From an uncultured Oscillospiraceae bacterium (lineage in GTDB: Bacteria > Bacillota > Clostridia > Oscillospirales > Acutalibacteraceae), in assembly GCA_959596515.1 (NCBI GenBank), contig CAUFXR010000063.1, forward strand, positions 1 to 15,688: a stretch of 15,688 bases of DNA, written 5' to 3'. Positions 6,134-15,043 of this stretch are shown one piece after another. A program made the translations under genes and the position numbers. The notes below the pieces were generated by a model. It saw only the letters and a list, made by a program, of their open reading frames with translations, was not told where the DNA came from and did not search any database. How positions within the stretch are numbered: the first letter of the stretch is position 1; every line of letters begins with the position of its first letter.

Positions 6134-7939
6134 TTATATATTCTGTTCCTTTTTCTTTCTGCTGTAAAGCGTCATGCCATAGACGCCGGCTCCGGATGCA
6201 GCCAGAAGACCAATCCACAGCATCATGTTGCTGCCGTCCCCGGTCTGCGGATTAGTTGTATCGGAAGACTGATCGCCCGCGCCGGTCTGCTCTTCGTCCT
6301 GAACCGTACTGGTTGAAAACGGTGTGTTGGAGCCAAGGATAGCATACTGGCTCAGATGGGTAGTCTCAAACACCAGGAAGTCGCCTTCCGCCACCGCGTC
6401 AAAGCGTTCCAGCTCTTCGCCCAGATATACCGCCTGATAGTATTTGTAGCCCTTCAGGTGGTCGTTCATCGGGATTTTGACCGTCATGGGGTTATCCTTG
6501 ATTTCCAGAGCTTTACCGTCTTTTCTAACGCTGATCTCGTAAATGGACAGCAGGCCCGGCAGCTCCTCTTTCAGTTCCGGACGGCTTCCCAGCACGCTTT
6601 CCTGTGCAATGGTGTCGGCATAAAGCTCTGCACCCTCTGGCACTCCATCGGTCAGGGAGATGGAAACACCGGTTTCGGAAGCAGTCAGATCTTTGGCGCC
6701 AGTATCCTCACCAGGTTTTGTTCCAGGATCAGTGCCCGGATCGGTAGAAGTCCCGGACGGGGATACTTTGATCACATCATTGGTGCAGTAGTAGCTATAC
6801 ATGCCGGTCTTTACCACGTTGGTGGTATAGCCTGCCGGAATATCTTCTTCGGTCGCACCGCTGACGCCTTCTCCAGCCACAGGCACTACAATTTTTGTCA
6901 GGGTTGTCTGACCCCAATCCTCCGCAGTTACTTTATCAACGGCGGTCTGATAGACCAACCACTGGGATTGATTCGGGTCTCCTCCCCAATAAAACTTCTG
7001 CCCGTCCTTGATCAGCACTGTCATAGAGCTGATATCGCCTGTTCTGGCGGTGATGGTTTCCCCTGAGTCGGTATATCCCTCAGGCAGAGCGTCCTTTTCA
7101 AGTCCGTCAACGGTAGCAATAGGAACGGCAAGATATTCATTTTGGCTAGGAAGTCCTTCCACCTTCACCAGCTCGTGGATATAGCCCACAGGCTTGCCGT
7201 TTGTTAAATCGCTGCCGGTGTAGATTGTTCCGTAACTAACGCCGTATTTCTTTCCGTCCTCGCCCTTGGTGAGAACCTTCCAGTTTTGAGCAACATATCC
7301 ACTTTCAAATATGACATTTTCCCTTTCGGTGGTCTCCCCCTCGATGCCGGAATTGGCGGTCAGGGCAAGCTCTGTTTCCAGATTACCTGTGAAGGGAAGG
7401 GTTGAGGATGTTGTCGATACAAAGGCCGCAGAATAAGTGTTTTCACCTGCGCTCTTATACGCTGTCACAGAAGCGTTTGAGCCGACCTTGAGCAGACCCT
7501 GTGTTCCCTCGGCCATAAAGCGGATCGCCGCAGTCTGAGACGTTTTGTTTTCATTGATGGTCAGGGAGCCGTCTCCGGTAATTTCCAGATTGCCGCCCCA
7601 GCCGAAGCCCCATACAACCAGTTCGGCGATATGATTGTCACCCACCAGATGAAGCTTCAAATCGTCGCCCATCTCGTTGGTGGCAAGGGTCATTTCCGGG
7701 TGGTTGTAGTTTGTCAGGGTGATGGTGTTGGTAGCCTTGTCATAGACAGCGCCCTCCACAGTGTCAACTTTGCCGCTGTTTGAGTACAGAAACTTGCCTG
7801 TTTCTCCCTGAACCAGCTGCACCCATGCGGAGCTCATGTCCCCGGACGAGGGGCCGTTCGCCGCAAATGCCGGCACAGCCATTACAACAGCCATACAAAG
7901 GGTCAGCAGTCCTGCAAGAAGTTTGCGCTTTAGTTTCAT
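6134..7939 (-). CDS. Secreted, sortase-anchored surface protein (601 aa), NPQTG type
   Basis: A signal peptide (residues 1-27, MKLKRKLLAGLLTLCM...PAFA) is followed by a beta-helix, carbohydrate-binding-like domain (about 45-190; YDKATNTITLTNYN, LHLVGDNHI, LEITGDGSLTI). A middle region of unknown fold comes next (about 235-415), then a PGTDPGTKPG linker. A beta-sandwich stalk domain follows (about 430-535; GVSISLTDGVPEGA ... FETTHLSQYAILG), common in Clostridia surface proteins. The C-terminus is NPQTGDGSN, a hydrophobic stretch and SRKKKEQNI, i.e. a sortase sorting signal. ATG at 7937-7939 is preferred because the signal peptide begins there and AGGAG lies 11 nt upstream; an in-frame ATG 33 nt earlier sits before this site. 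It is the last surface gene of the cluster. Binding target unknown; adhesion or glycan binding is inferred. Confidence 0.85.
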   Translation of the reverse strand: MKLKRKLLAGLLTLCMAVVMAVPAFAANGPSSGDMSSAWVQLVQGETGKFLYSNSGKVDTVEGAVYDKATNTITLTNYNHPEMTLATNEMGDDLKLHLVGDNHIAELVVWGFGWGGNLEITGDGSLTINENKTSQTAAIRFMAEGTQGLLKVGSNASVTAYKSAGENTYSAAFVSTTSSTLPFTGNLETELALTANSGIEGETTERENVIFESGYVAQNWKVLTKGEDGKKYGVSYGTIYTGSDLTNGKPVGYIHELVKVEGLPSQNEYLAVPIATVDGLEKDALPEGYTDSGETITARTGDISSMTVLIKDGQKFYWGGDPNQSQWLVYQTAVDKVTAEDWGQTTLTKIVVPVAGEGVSGATEEDIPAGYTTNVVKTGMYSYYCTNDVIKVSPSGTSTDPGTDPGTKPGEDTGAKDLTASETGVSISLTDGVPEGAELYADTIAQESVLGSRPELKEELPGLLSIYEISVRKDGKALEIKDNPMTVKIPMNDHLKGYKYYQAVYLGEELERFDAVAEGDFLVFETTHLSQYAILGSNTPFSTSTVQDEEQTGAGDQSSDTTNPQTGDGSNMMLWIGLLAASGAGVYGMTLYSRKKKEQNI

Positions 7940-8107
7940 GATTGATTTTTCTCCTTTCAAGATAAAATTCATGTGAATAAACGGTTTGATGATTCTCTTT
8001 AGGGTATCACCGCCTTTTTCTCTGTATTTCTATGCCATCCGTTCCCCGGTGCGCCGGTTCAGGCAGCCAGGGCGGAACGAATAACCTTCTTTGCCGCAGT
8101 TAAAGTT

Positions 8108-8155
8108 CTTTATGCTTTGGTATTCACCAAAGCATAAAGGAGGGATATCTCTTCT
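8108..8155. repeat. Intergenic hairpin-palindrome element, copy 1 (diverged)
   Basis: A 14-bp perfect stem (8108-8121 with 8126-8139; core ATGCTTTGGT/ACCAAAGCAT) is followed by a degraded version of the 18-bp palindrome (about 8137-8155). It starts 6 nt after the 617-aa gene's stop and may end its transcript. It shares layout with copies at 12773-12815 and 15044-15086. The rest of the 7940-8161 gap shows no gene and no convincing promoter. Confidence 0.7.
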
Positions 8156-8161
8156 GCGTTT

Positions 8162-10015
8162 TCAGCTTTCCTGCGTCTCCCATTTGGCGTAGAGATCCAT
8201 CGGCGCATAGGGCGCTTCCCTGACAGGGCGCTCTTTCAGCTCTTCAAGGATTTTAAGCCCTGTTACCGGGCCGGCGGTGCAGGCTTTATCCCTGTACCAG
8301 CCGGTGAATACCTTGCCGCTGCTCGTCGGTTTCAGGCAGGTGGCCTCCACATAGAAAAGCTCCTGGTCTGCAAATTCCAGCGACCGCGGCTTCATATACA
8401 GCAGATCGGTCCCGTCCGCTTCAAAAGCCCCGCCGTTGGCATGCAGCCTGACGGCGTACCGGGGATTCCCGTTCTCGTCATTCAGGGCATACTCGTCTGC
8501 CATATCCGAACGGAACGCCGCCGTGATGAGAACCTTACGCCGCTTGACTTTCTCCGTCTCCACGGCAGGCTTTACCGCTTTGGATGTGACGGGATCTTCC
8601 AGGGCCTTGTAGCCGCCGTTTCCGTCCTTTACCATCCATGCGGCAAAGCTTACGGTGACCGGCTCAGCGCCCTCGCCGCCGGGGAAGTGATAGTCCACGC
8701 CATCCGGCAGGGGGACAGAAAACTTAAGCCTGAGAAACGGCTTCCTGTTGTAATAGAGCTTGCCCTTCAGGAGCCGCGGGTCATCGTTGTCAATGCTTTT
8801 ATCCTCCGGATTGATCGTCCCGACCAGTGTTTTCCACGTTTTCGTCTCAGGGTCAAGGTAGCGGTAAACCGCCTGGAGCTTGCCGGCCTTTGTATCCACA
8901 CGGCCCAAATTCACCAGGCCGTCCCTGTAACTGCCGTAGTCCGCGCCGCCGTAGTAAAAGCTCAGGGTAACGGGTCCCTTCCACAGCAGGAACAGCAGAG
9001 TCAGCAGGCCCAAAAGCAGAATGGCGGCAATCGCGCCGATAGCAAACGGGAGGTTGCTGTTTCCCTCGTCCGAAGGGGCGGGGGTATTGTTTTCCGAAGG
9101 TCCGCCCGGCTCATCCGCCGGCGTGGAGGTATTGCCCGGCACAAAACCGGCCGGCTCCCACCTTGCGTACAAATCCATCGGCACATAGGGTGCGACGTAG
9201 GCGGGTTCTTCCTTCAAATCGTCGTTAATGTTCAGATAGGTGACCGGCCCGTCGGTGCAGGCCTCGTCCTTGTACCAGCCGGCGAACACCATATCGCCGT
9301 TTGACGGCTTAGGACAGGATGCCTCCACGAAAAAGTCGTTCAGAGCGGAATATTCCAGCGACTGCGGGCACACATACAAATGGTCGCTGCCATCCTCCGC
9401 AAAGGTTCCGCCATTGGCTCGCAGGATGACGGCATATTTCGGATGTCCGGTCTCTTCATAGGTCAGCGCGTTTTTGTCTATGACAACCGCCGGAAAAGCC
9501 GCCTTGATCACGGCGACTCTTTTTCCTTCCTCGTCCGTCACGATTGCGTTCTGAACATCCTCCGCCGTGACGGAACCATCCGGCTCCTTATACCCGCCGT
9601 TTCCGTCGCTCACCACCCATGCGGCAAACTCGGTGGTCTCGGGCGGGCTGTATTCGCTGCCGGGGTAGTGGTAGCTCGGACCCTTGGGGAGCGCAACGGA
9701 GAAGCTGGAGCTGTCCGCAGCCTCCACATCATAATACAGCCACGCTGAACCGATGAGGTCATGGCTGCCGGTGATGCTTTTGTCCGCAGGATTGATGTCC
9801 CCTCCAATTTCCTCATCCCCGAAGTTTATCGCCGCATAGAACCGGCCGGCGCCGGTATCAATATTGCCGACGTCAATCCAGCCTTCCTTATATCTGCCGT
9901 AGTCCGCGCCGCCGTAGTAAAAGCGGATGGTAAGGGGATCTCCGGCCGCAAAGGCCGGGACGGCCATCCCAAACACCATACAGAGCGTCAGCAGCGCCGC
10001 AAACAGTTTTTTCAT
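8162..10015 (-). CDS. Membrane protein with one InlB-repeat-type domain on each side of a single helix (617 aa)
   Basis: A signal peptide (1-24, MKKLFAALLTLCMVFGMAVP...AFA) leads into domain 1 (about 26-287). A Pro/Ser/Thr/Asn-rich linker (288-322) and one strong membrane helix (about 323-345) follow, and domain 2 (346-614) starts immediately after the helix. The two domains are clear paralogues: FYYGGADYG, GxINPxDKSI, FAAW, DGNGGYK, ANGG(T/A)F, FxGWY(K/R)DxAC, APY(V/A)PMDLYA(R/K)WE. Each ends in an InlB B-repeat-like (Flg_new) unit. There is no sortase motif. With a cleaved signal and one stop-transfer helix, domain 2 should face the cytoplasm, which is odd for this domain type; a fusion of two tandem genes is an alternative. 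ATG (10013-10015) has GGAGG 6 nt upstream. Function unknown. Confidence 0.85.
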   Translation of the reverse strand: MKKLFAALLTLCMVFGMAVPAFAAGDPLTIRFYYGGADYGRYKEGWIDVGNIDTGAGRFYAAINFGDEEIGGDINPADKSITGSHDLIGSAWLYYDVEAADSSSFSVALPKGPSYHYPGSEYSPPETTEFAAWVVSDGNGGYKEPDGSVTAEDVQNAIVTDEEGKRVAVIKAAFPAVVIDKNALTYEETGHPKYAVILRANGGTFAEDGSDHLYVCPQSLEYSALNDFFVEASCPKPSNGDMVFAGWYKDEACTDGPVTYLNINDDLKEEPAYVAPYVPMDLYARWEPAGFVPGNTSTPADEPGGPSENNTPAPSDEGNSNLPFAIGAIAAILLLGLLTLLFLLWKGPVTLSFYYGGADYGSYRDGLVNLGRVDTKAGKLQAVYRYLDPETKTWKTLVGTINPEDKSIDNDDPRLLKGKLYYNRKPFLRLKFSVPLPDGVDYHFPGGEGAEPVTVSFAAWMVKDGNGGYKALEDPVTSKAVKPAVETEKVKRRKVLITAAFRSDMADEYALNDENGNPRYAVRLHANGGAFEADGTDLLYMKPRSLEFADQELFYVEATCLKPTSSGKVFTGWYRDKACTAGPVTGLKILEELKERPVREAPYAPMDLYAKWETQES

Positions 10016-10127
10016 AAGTCGCCTCCGTTTCTTTCCGGTCCAGCCGGGGAAGGGCGGCCAGGACACATAGTCCCGTTTCCGTCCGCCGCTTCCCGCCGGC
10101 TTTTTCGGTTGGTTTCAGGCAGACAGG

Positions 10128-12740
10128 CTATTTCCCGGCCGCCGCCTTTTTCCGCCTGTAGAGCAGCATTCCCAGCACGCCGCCGCAGGAGGCCATCATC
10201 AGGCTGATCCACAGCATCATGTTGCTGCTGTCCCCGGTCTGGGGGCTGCCGGTGTCGCCGGAAGGATCCTGCTGACCCTGCGAATCGGATGAATCGGTTG
10301 GCTCTCCGGTTCCCGCTGCAGGGATGGCTTCAGTCTGCACATATGCACAGACCGTACAGGTGCGTTCCTTGGATCCTGTTTCCGTTTCAGTGGCTTCTTT
10401 GGTGACGCTCCACTCGCCATAGGTATGAGCGGCCGTATCCGCCTTTGCTCCACACTCGCAAGCATGCCAGTGATTGTTTTCGTCCGAGCTCCACTCTTCG
10501 CTGTAGCTGTGCTCATGCTCGATTACCGGGATCGTCTCTGTCTGCATATAATCGCAGACCGTGCAGGTGCGCTCCCTGGAGCCCGTTTCCGTTTCAGTAG
10601 CTTCTTTGGTGACGCTCCACTCGCCATAGGTATGAGCGGCCGTATCCGCCTTTGCTCCACACTCGCAAGCATGCCAGTGATTGTTTTCGTCCGAGCTCCA
10701 CTCTTCGCTGTATATGTGGGTGTGCGGCTCAGCGTCGGATGGGAAAATGTACACGACGAAGTCGTCAAATTCGTTGCTATCAGAATAATAGGTGATGTTA
10801 CTGGAATCGCCGTTGTAAGAAAGCGCCTGCCGCTGTGGGAGCTTAAACCGATACCCGCTGTTTACCCGCAAGTCCAGTCGCAAAAAATTGGAACTGGAAC
10901 CGGAGGAATAGAACCAGACGCCGTTGTCGATCACAAATGCATCTGAAGAGAGTTTAAAATTGCTTAGCTGTTCTGAACTTAACCGATCAGTCTCTTGCCC
11001 CAAAAGCCCGACAAGATCCTCAGGCCCGGTAATGTCGATCTGCTCTACCACTTCCGGCTCCCCAACCTCGCCGACCGTAAACCAGAAAAAGAGATCTCTA
11101 TCGTGCTCATCGATCGTAATGGAATCCTTACGCGCATAGTTGAGTATATTTCCGTCCTGATCCACAACATACTCAATGTCAAAATCAGGCGGAACATAAT
11201 AGGAGCGTGACCGGAAGCTTACAAAAGATATTTTCAGCATATAGGTTTTGCCCGCTTCAAATGTTTCAGCGAAGTAACTGATAGGCTTTTGAGAGCCGAC
11301 ATAGGGAACTTCGTACCAATAGAGTTCTACGTTCATCCCTTCTATAACTTCCTTACCGTCCGGGGTTCCGAATGTGGGATCTTCGATTGTTACGCCCGGC
11401 TCCGGCGCATTCATCGTCAAAGGCACGCTTTTGTGATCCTTTGTTTCCCAATCTGTCATGTCCATACCTTCGAACATGGGGTCGTTGTCGTACCTGGTCG
11501 TCCGCGCATAGGCTTTCCTGTAAACCCTGAGAACGATCTCGTGGAACAGAGTTGCGCTCTTCCCGTCGGGTGATACGGTAACCGTCGCATCTTTGTCTGC
11601 GCGGATGGTTCCTCCGGCGTCCTGCGCGAACACCACACCGTCCGCCGCCTCTACTTCGGCATAAAAAGTATAGTCGTTTTCTGTACTGAAATGCGTATCC
11701 TCCGCCGTCAGATCCCGCCAGTCCCCCCTTCCTTCCGGCTTAATTAACATCCGGGCGTCCTTGATTGTGAACAGCGATTTGGCGGGCGCGCCAAGCGTGT
11801 CGTCACCCACTGTAAAGTTATCCGGCTCCATGCGGATTTCCTGCCCATCAAGCGGCCATATTTCACTGTCTAGGTAGATATAATCCACAACTATGTCTCC
11901 AAACTGCATGAACACCTCGATTCTGTAAGGGTCGAGGGATATGACCTTCGCTTTTTCGCCGTTTACCGTAACCTCCGGCGGCGTATCCCCGAAATACCAG
12001 CCGGTCTGGGCGTACAGGAGCATGCGGACGCCATACGCGAGGGACCCATCGTATTCATCTCCGGAATATACTGTATTCCAAACATGATAGTCGTCATAAG
12101 AATCCAGGCTCCATTCGTAATAGTCGGCGCTGTAAATCTTCACCTGCTCATCATGGGCCTGCGCCACCTGCTTTTCAATGGTATCTTCCGCCTGGCCAAA
12201 ATCGATGCCTGCCGCCGGCACGGGAATCTCGTCAAAAGCAAGACGGGTGATTTCCTGTTTCTCAGGCGGGTCGATGGCGAACCATGCGTCAACAACCACC
12301 GTTGATTCGAGTTCTCTATCAACGACCAGCCTTTCCGGCTGTGCGCCGACCAGGGAAACCGCAATATCCTCTGTCGCGGCGTAGTTGAAATCCATATATA
12401 CGTACAGCACCAGCCTGTACCAGCCTTTTTCAAAGGAATCGTCTACGCTCATGGAAACCAGCGTGTTTTCATCGCCCTCGTCGGCGCACTTAGACCAGTA
12501 CACACCATTTACGGTATACGGGTCGCTTTCCTGACTCTGAATACTGAAATCTGCAGGCTTGCCTTCTGCCGGCGCGTCTACCTCCAACTCGATTTTGTCA
12601 ATCATCTGCGGCTCATAGGGGTCGGTTTCTTGGCTCCCCCCAACGAGCGGATCGTCTGCTGCGAACACCGCCGCCGGCAGTACGCTCAATACCATGCACA
12701 GGGAAAGCAGCAACGCCGTCAGTTTCCTTTTTGCTTGCAT
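10128..12740 (-). CDS. Sortase-anchored surface protein with two His/Cys repeats (870 aa)
   Basis: Signal peptide MQAKRKLTALLLSLCM... (1-27). The body appears to hold about three diverged copies of a Clostridia surface beta-domain (about 40-165, 165-300, 445-575; compare FEKGWYRLVLYVY, GVRMLLYAQTGWYF, FEAGKTYMLKISF), read by eye. Two 69-residue His/Cys repeats follow (about 670-807; HWHACECGAK, AAHTYGEWSV, RTCTVCxY), which probably bind metal. A short Ser/Asp/Gln/Pro linker leads to SPQTGDSS, a hydrophobic segment and RRKKAAAGK, a sortase signal. ATG (12738-12740) has AAGGAGGAG 7 nt upstream; the longer in-frame extension would place the signal peptide internally. Its last 170 bp are identical to those of the gene at 15180 although another gene lies between. 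The gap after its stop (10016-10127) holds no repeat element and no clear terminator. Confidence 0.85.
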   Translation of the reverse strand: MQAKRKLTALLLSLCMVLSVLPAAVFAADDPLVGGSQETDPYEPQMIDKIELEVDAPAEGKPADFSIQSQESDPYTVNGVYWSKCADEGDENTLVSMSVDDSFEKGWYRLVLYVYMDFNYAATEDIAVSLVGAQPERLVVDRELESTVVVDAWFAIDPPEKQEITRLAFDEIPVPAAGIDFGQAEDTIEKQVAQAHDEQVKIYSADYYEWSLDSYDDYHVWNTVYSGDEYDGSLAYGVRMLLYAQTGWYFGDTPPEVTVNGEKAKVISLDPYRIEVFMQFGDIVVDYIYLDSEIWPLDGQEIRMEPDNFTVGDDTLGAPAKSLFTIKDARMLIKPEGRGDWRDLTAEDTHFSTENDYTFYAEVEAADGVVFAQDAGGTIRADKDATVTVSPDGKSATLFHEIVLRVYRKAYARTTRYDNDPMFEGMDMTDWETKDHKSVPLTMNAPEPGVTIEDPTFGTPDGKEVIEGMNVELYWYEVPYVGSQKPISYFAETFEAGKTYMLKISFVSFRSRSYYVPPDFDIEYVVDQDGNILNYARKDSITIDEHDRDLFFWFTVGEVGEPEVVEQIDITGPEDLVGLLGQETDRLSSEQLSNFKLSSDAFVIDNGVWFYSSGSSSNFLRLDLRVNSGYRFKLPQRQALSYNGDSSNITYYSDSNEFDDFVVYIFPSDAEPHTHIYSEEWSSDENNHWHACECGAKADTAAHTYGEWSVTKEATETETGSRERTCTVCDYMQTETIPVIEHEHSYSEEWSSDENNHWHACECGAKADTAAHTYGEWSVTKEATETETGSKERTCTVCAYVQTEAIPAAGTGEPTDSSDSQGQQDPSGDTGSPQTGDSSNMMLWISLMMASCGGVLGMLLYRRKKAAAGK
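10317..10730 (-). repeat. Two tandem 207-bp repeats encoding His/Cys modules
   Basis: Units of 207 bp (69 codons) at about 10317-10523 and 10524-10730. Bases 10393-10505 and 10600-10712 (113 bp) are identical by eye, which indicates recent duplication or gene conversion. A related module array is in the gene at 15180. Confidence 0.8.
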
Positions 12741-12772
12741 TTGGTTTCTCCTCCTTGTCAAACAAGATTGCT

Positions 12773-12815
12773 TATCCTTTGGTATCCACCAAAGGATAGA
12801 AGGGATATCCCTTCT
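12773..12815. repeat. Intergenic hairpin-palindrome element, copy 2
   Basis: Hairpin TATCCTTTGGT-N4-ACCAAAGGATA (12773-12798) is followed directly by the perfect 18-bp palindrome AGAAGGGATATCCCTTCT (12798-12815). It lies 33 nt upstream of the 870-aa gene's ATG, so it is in its leader if transcription starts further upstream. Confidence 0.8.
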
Positions 12816-12826
12816 TGAAAAGGATA

Positions 12827-12892
12827 CCGGCTGCGCCGGGGCGGGCTGTGGGTTTTGCACGAAGCCCGCCCGCAGGCGCTTTTGCCGGTTTT
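12827..12892. terminator. GC-rich compound hairpin after the 700-aa protein gene
   Basis: Stacked stems CCGGC/GCCGG (12827-12831, 12884-12888), GCGCC/GGCGC and GGGCGGGCT/AGCCCGCCC enclose a ~15-nt loop. On the minus strand it is followed by TATCCTTTTC, on the plus strand by TTTTGTTTT. It probably ends the 700-aa protein transcript and may act in both directions. Confidence 0.7.
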
Positions 12893-12908
12893 GTTTTATC
12901 TCTCAGCC

Positions 12909-15011
12909 TTATTTCCCGGCCGCCGCCTTTTTCCGCCTGTAGAGCAGCATTCCCAGCACGCCGCCGCAGGAAGCCAGCATCAGGCCGATCCACAGCGCCA
13001 TATCGCTGCTGTCCCCGGTCTGTGGGCTTTCTGTTTGCCCAGAAGGCTTGCCCTGCTGTTCGGGCTTGGCTGGATCGGTTGGCTCAGTCGGGTCGGTAGG
13101 AGTGGTCGGGTCAGTAGGATCCGTTGGCTCAGTCGGGTCGGTAGGAGTGGTCGGGTCAGTAGGATCCGTTGGCTCAGTGGGTTCAACCGGCTCCAAAGAG
13201 GAACGAACCTGCACATATTTTTCGTTCTGATACTCTGTGCCGGCAGGATCGCCAATAATTTCCTCAGCCGCAGCAGAATCACCGGCCGCTACAACAGGAT
13301 CGGTGTAGCCAGATAAGTCAGGTTTCCAGCGCATGGCGCCCTTTCCGCCGCTGGCAGTGACAACCGCTCCGTCGGAGATGGTGAAGATCCCCTTCTGATC
13401 GCCGCCCAATTCACCAAAGATATCTTCCTGGCCAGCAAAGATACCATAGTGCTCGCCGCTTGCAGAAGAGGCATTTACTACGGTTCCGGCTCCGCTGACG
13501 ATGACATCACCGCAGATGCCGTGATCGTTTACGGAAGAAATATTCACCTTCGCTCCGTTAATCGCCGTAAGGTCAGTATTAATGCCCGGAGTGCCGAAAC
13601 TGGCATCCTGAGTTGCATTGTTCTTCGCATTCAGCGTCGCGCCGTCCACCGTCAGTCCGCCGATTGCTCTGACTGCGGCATATGGCTGATCCTGCTCGTC
13701 GCTGGAAAAGTCAACGGTAAGATCTACAGACGCCCCGTCTTCAATGGTAATGGTATTGTTGCCAAACAGGCCGAAATAGGTGCCGCTGGTGGTCAGGCTT
13801 CCGTTTCCTTTGACCGTCATAGCCCCGTGGGAATAAACCGCGGAGTGAGGGAAGTCCCCTTCTCCGGTAATCTGATTCTCACCTTTCAGCACAAGGGTAA
13901 AGTTCTCTTCCTGCGCCCATACAGCGCCGAAGCCGCTGGATGTCAGCTGGGCGTTATCCAGTGTCAAGGTGTTGGCCGCCGGATCATAGTACGCCGTGGC
14001 GCCGTCACCGTCGGCATCACCCAGAATGTCGCTGGCGTTGGCGCTGGTGACGGTGATGCCGTTCACCTTTACCGCATACGTCTGTACCCCGGATGTTTCT
14101 ACTTCAGCCTTGCACACCGTACAAACCCCGTTTGCTATCTGATGCACTCCGTACTGGTCTTTTTCGGCGCAGCCCTCTGCCGTGCAGGCTTTCCAGTGAT
14201 GTGTGCCGTCGCTGGTCCAGTCTTCCGCCCAGACATGCTCGTGTTGCTCTTTGTATACCAGCCTGAGATCGTAATATTTATCCACCACCTCATGTACCAC
14301 TACCACAGGTCTTCCCTCAGTGTTTATAGACCCTACTGTTCTCGACGATTCGATCCTGGTCAAAACCATTTCCGTCGTCAGGTCTGCTTTTGCGACATCC
14401 GCCAGCTCAGGAACCGTTGCCTTATTCTCCTCGAAATAGGCATAGAGCAGATCCATTATGGCTTCTATATCAGCATCATCTGCAGCTTCTATGCCCTCCT
14501 TATATAGCTTCTGGTCGCTGCCGGGCAAAGCCACATCTACAACTCCCGTATAATGCTTAATGATCTCCGTGTTGACTTTAATTGAGTCGTCTTCAACGAA
14601 TGTCTCTTTACTCGCGCTGCTCCACTCAGTCCATTCCGTCACATCAAAGCTCGCCGGATTGCCCCGATCGCCGGTGCCGGAAATAGCCTCCCGCGCTTTC
14701 ACCTCCACGCGAAAGTTTGTGGGTTCTGTTAAATCCCCAAACGTTTTAAAGGTATAGTCAGTAGCCTGGCGAACCGTTTCTTTCTCCTTTAGATTCTCAT
14801 CGACGAAAAGGGACACTTCATACTCAAAGATCTCCAGCTCTCCGATGGGTTCCGGCTGGCTCCAGCTGACTTTCAAACCGCTGTTTGTCCACTCCCGCTT
14901 TAAATCTCCCGGAGCAGCCGGCGCACCCGCCGCAAAAGCGGTCATGGGCAGCACTCCCAACACCATACACAGGGAAAGCAGCAACGCCGTCAGTTTCCTT
15001 TTTGCTTGCAT
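12909..15011 (-). CDS. Sortase-anchored surface protein with Fn3 and beta-helix domains (700 aa)
   Basis: Signal peptide MQAKRKLTALLLSLCM... (1-27), almost identical to the 870-aa protein. A fibronectin type III-like domain (about 28-130; APGDLKREW, LKVSWSQPEP, NFRVEVKARE) is followed by an unrecognised domain (about 133-250) and one His/Cys module (about 254-306; HHWKACTAEGC, VCTVCKAE). A right-handed beta-helix, carbohydrate-binding-like domain follows (about 309-560; YYDPAANTLTLDN, LVLKGENQITGEG, GNGSLTT). A Pro/Thr/Asp-rich wall-spanning segment from 45-bp DNA repeats (about 604-650) precedes SPQTGDSSD, a hydrophobic stretch and RRKKAAAGK, a sortase signal. ATG (15009-15011) has AAGGAGG 9 nt upstream. 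The middle of the gene is bracketed by the 331-bp repeats, so it could be lost or swapped as a cassette. Ligand unknown. Confidence 0.87.
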   Translation of the reverse strand: MQAKRKLTALLLSLCMVLGVLPMTAFAAGAPAAPGDLKREWTNSGLKVSWSQPEPIGELEIFEYEVSLFVDENLKEKETVRQATDYTFKTFGDLTEPTNFRVEVKAREAISGTGDRGNPASFDVTEWTEWSSASKETFVEDDSIKVNTEIIKHYTGVVDVALPGSDQKLYKEGIEAADDADIEAIMDLLYAYFEENKATVPELADVAKADLTTEMVLTRIESSRTVGSINTEGRPVVVVHEVVDKYYDLRLVYKEQHEHVWAEDWTSDGTHHWKACTAEGCAEKDQYGVHQIANGVCTVCKAEVETSGVQTYAVKVNGITVTSANASDILGDADGDGATAYYDPAANTLTLDNAQLTSSGFGAVWAQEENFTLVLKGENQITGEGDFPHSAVYSHGAMTVKGNGSLTTSGTYFGLFGNNTITIEDGASVDLTVDFSSDEQDQPYAAVRAIGGLTVDGATLNAKNNATQDASFGTPGINTDLTAINGAKVNISSVNDHGICGDVIVSGAGTVVNASSASGEHYGIFAGQEDIFGELGGDQKGIFTISDGAVVTASGGKGAMRWKPDLSGYTDPVVAAGDSAAAEEIIGDPAGTEYQNEKYVQVRSSLEPVEPTEPTDPTDPTTPTDPTEPTDPTDPTTPTDPTEPTDPAKPEQQGKPSGQTESPQTGDSSDMALWIGLMLASCGGVLGMLLYRRKKAAAGK
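13078..13185 (-). repeat. 45-bp tandem repeats encoding the Pro/Thr/Asp wall spacer
   Basis: Two full identical 45-bp units (13078-13122, 13123-13167) and a partial third encode PTDPTDPTTPTDPTE-type repeats. Unit length is a multiple of three, so copy-number change would alter spacer length without a frameshift. Confidence 0.85.
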
Positions 15012-15043
15012 TGTATTTTTCCTCCTTGTCAAATAAGATTGCT

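Larger units (their letters stand above)
12698..13028. repeat. 331-bp direct repeat, copy A
   Basis: It pairs with 14969-15299 at a constant offset of 2271 bp without indels, with roughly twenty mismatches by eye. It covers the signal-peptide start of one surface gene, the whole intergenic region and the anchor end of the next gene upstream. The two copies flank the 700-aa protein gene. Confidence 0.85.

Noticed and set aside
6356..7066. A 236-codon plus-strand frame antisense to the 601-aa surface gene
   Set aside because: Composition is typical of an antisense shadow, and it lacks a convincing start region.
8441..9304. A 287-codon plus-strand frame antisense to the duplicated membrane protein
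   Set aside because: Arg/Gln/Val-rich shadow with no recognisable domain or ribosome-binding site. The minus-strand frame has a signal peptide and internal homology.
10078..12820. Further sorting-signal or sortase genes within the cluster
   Set aside because: I looked for sortase motifs (TLxTC) in the main frames and saw none. The sortase must be encoded elsewhere.
13449..14507. A 352-codon open frame on the plus strand, antisense to the 700-aa surface gene
   Set aside because: It shows no signal peptide or family motif, and it lies wholly inside a well-supported gene. Long antisense frames are common in GC-rich coding DNA.
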